From Brevibacterium sp. 'Marine' (GTDB lineage: Bacteria > Actinomycetota > Actinomycetes > Actinomycetales > Brevibacteriaceae): a DNA stretch of 64,000 nt. Made by a program: the position numbers and the translations under genes. Positions within the stretch are counted from its first letter, which is position 1, and each line of letters opens with the position of its first letter. The DNA lies in assembly GCF_012844365.1 (NCBI RefSeq), contig NZ_CP051626.1, forward strand, positions 3,100,001 through 3,164,000, in the 5' to 3' direction. The notes below the pieces were generated by a model. It saw only the letters and a list, made by a program, of their open reading frames with translations. It did not search any database and had not been told where the DNA came from. Shown in pieces: positions 63,916 to 64,000 of the stretch.

Positions 63916-64000
63916 GAGCGTCATCGACTTCTGTCCCGAGCGTCATCGACTTTTGATCAGATACTCATGTTCGAACCGGATTAACCGTCCAAAAGTCGAT
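63916..64000. repeat. Direct and inverted repeats at the right edge
   Basis: GAGCGTCATCGACTT occurs at 63916-63930 and 63938-63952 (22-bp period). ATCGACTTTTG (63945-63955) is inverted as CAAAAGTCGAT (63990-64000) at the very end of the window. The structure may continue beyond the edge; a terminator or repeat element after pmt is likely. Confidence 0.55.

Overview
The window is high-GC DNA from an actinobacterium, most likely Brevibacterium or a close relative (Micrococcales/Brevibacteriaceae). This is inferred from gene content, not from a database match. The markers are a SURF1 / GuaB3 / DUF3817 cluster, a resuscitation-promoting factor beside tatD and metG, an rsmI-pmt divergent pair, an IdeR/DtxR-type iron box, GTG starts, and many 1-4 nt stop/start overlaps. 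About 50 protein genes are supported. I see no tRNA, rRNA, CRISPR array, transposase or phage gene.

Layout. 1-5.8 kb: DUF3817 fragment, SURF1, GuaB3, a divergent LysR/LysE pair and an MscS-like channel protein. 6.0-13.3 kb: panBC on the minus strand, divergent from a nadA-nadB-nadC-cysteine desulfurase operon that makes quinolinate-derived NAD precursors and probably matures the NadA Fe-S cluster. 13.4-18.1 kb: two small membrane proteins, then a thiamine salvage block (thiM-thiE-thiD, tenA) behind a clear TPP riboswitch. 18.2-19.2 kb: a DUF3800 gene preceded by a structured-RNA-like leader. 19.2-20.3 kb: an HxlR regulator divergent from an SRPBCC gene broken by one amber codon. 20.5-25.0 kb: a xylose-type sugar ABC operon with its LacI regulator.

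25.3-31.7 kb: a TfoX-like protein and a three-gene desferrioxamine-type siderophore operon (decarboxylase, N-hydroxylase, fused acyltransferase-synthetase) behind a 19-bp iron box. 32-44 kb: guaB, a GntR regulator, an RluA-type pseudouridine synthase, an AidB-like acyl-CoA dehydrogenase with TetR, a divergent acyl-CoA ligase, LtrA, DUF2255, and two Cys-nucleophile alpha/beta hydrolases divergent from an XRE/MmyB regulator. 45-52 kb: a MacB/LolDE-type ABC pair, an SRPBCC protein, a pyruvyl-transferase-like protein, and groES-groEL under CIRCE control. 52.4-63.8 kb: rpf, tatD, metG, an AbiEi/DUF559-like protein in lower-GC DNA, rsmI, three DUF4190 membrane proteins, and pmt.

The most unusual features are: (1) the DUF3800 gene with its upstream RNA-like element; (2) a very frequent short DNA motif, core CCGAGGCGG, on both strands, in intergenic DNA and in several reading frames inside poorly conserved protein segments; (3) a 70-bp intergenic element with CCGACCGCTC/GAGCGGTCGG ends, present three times; and (4) a 63-bp palindromic element present twice. 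Items 2-4 look like small non-autonomous repeats that have seeded this genome and, for item 2, altered proteins.
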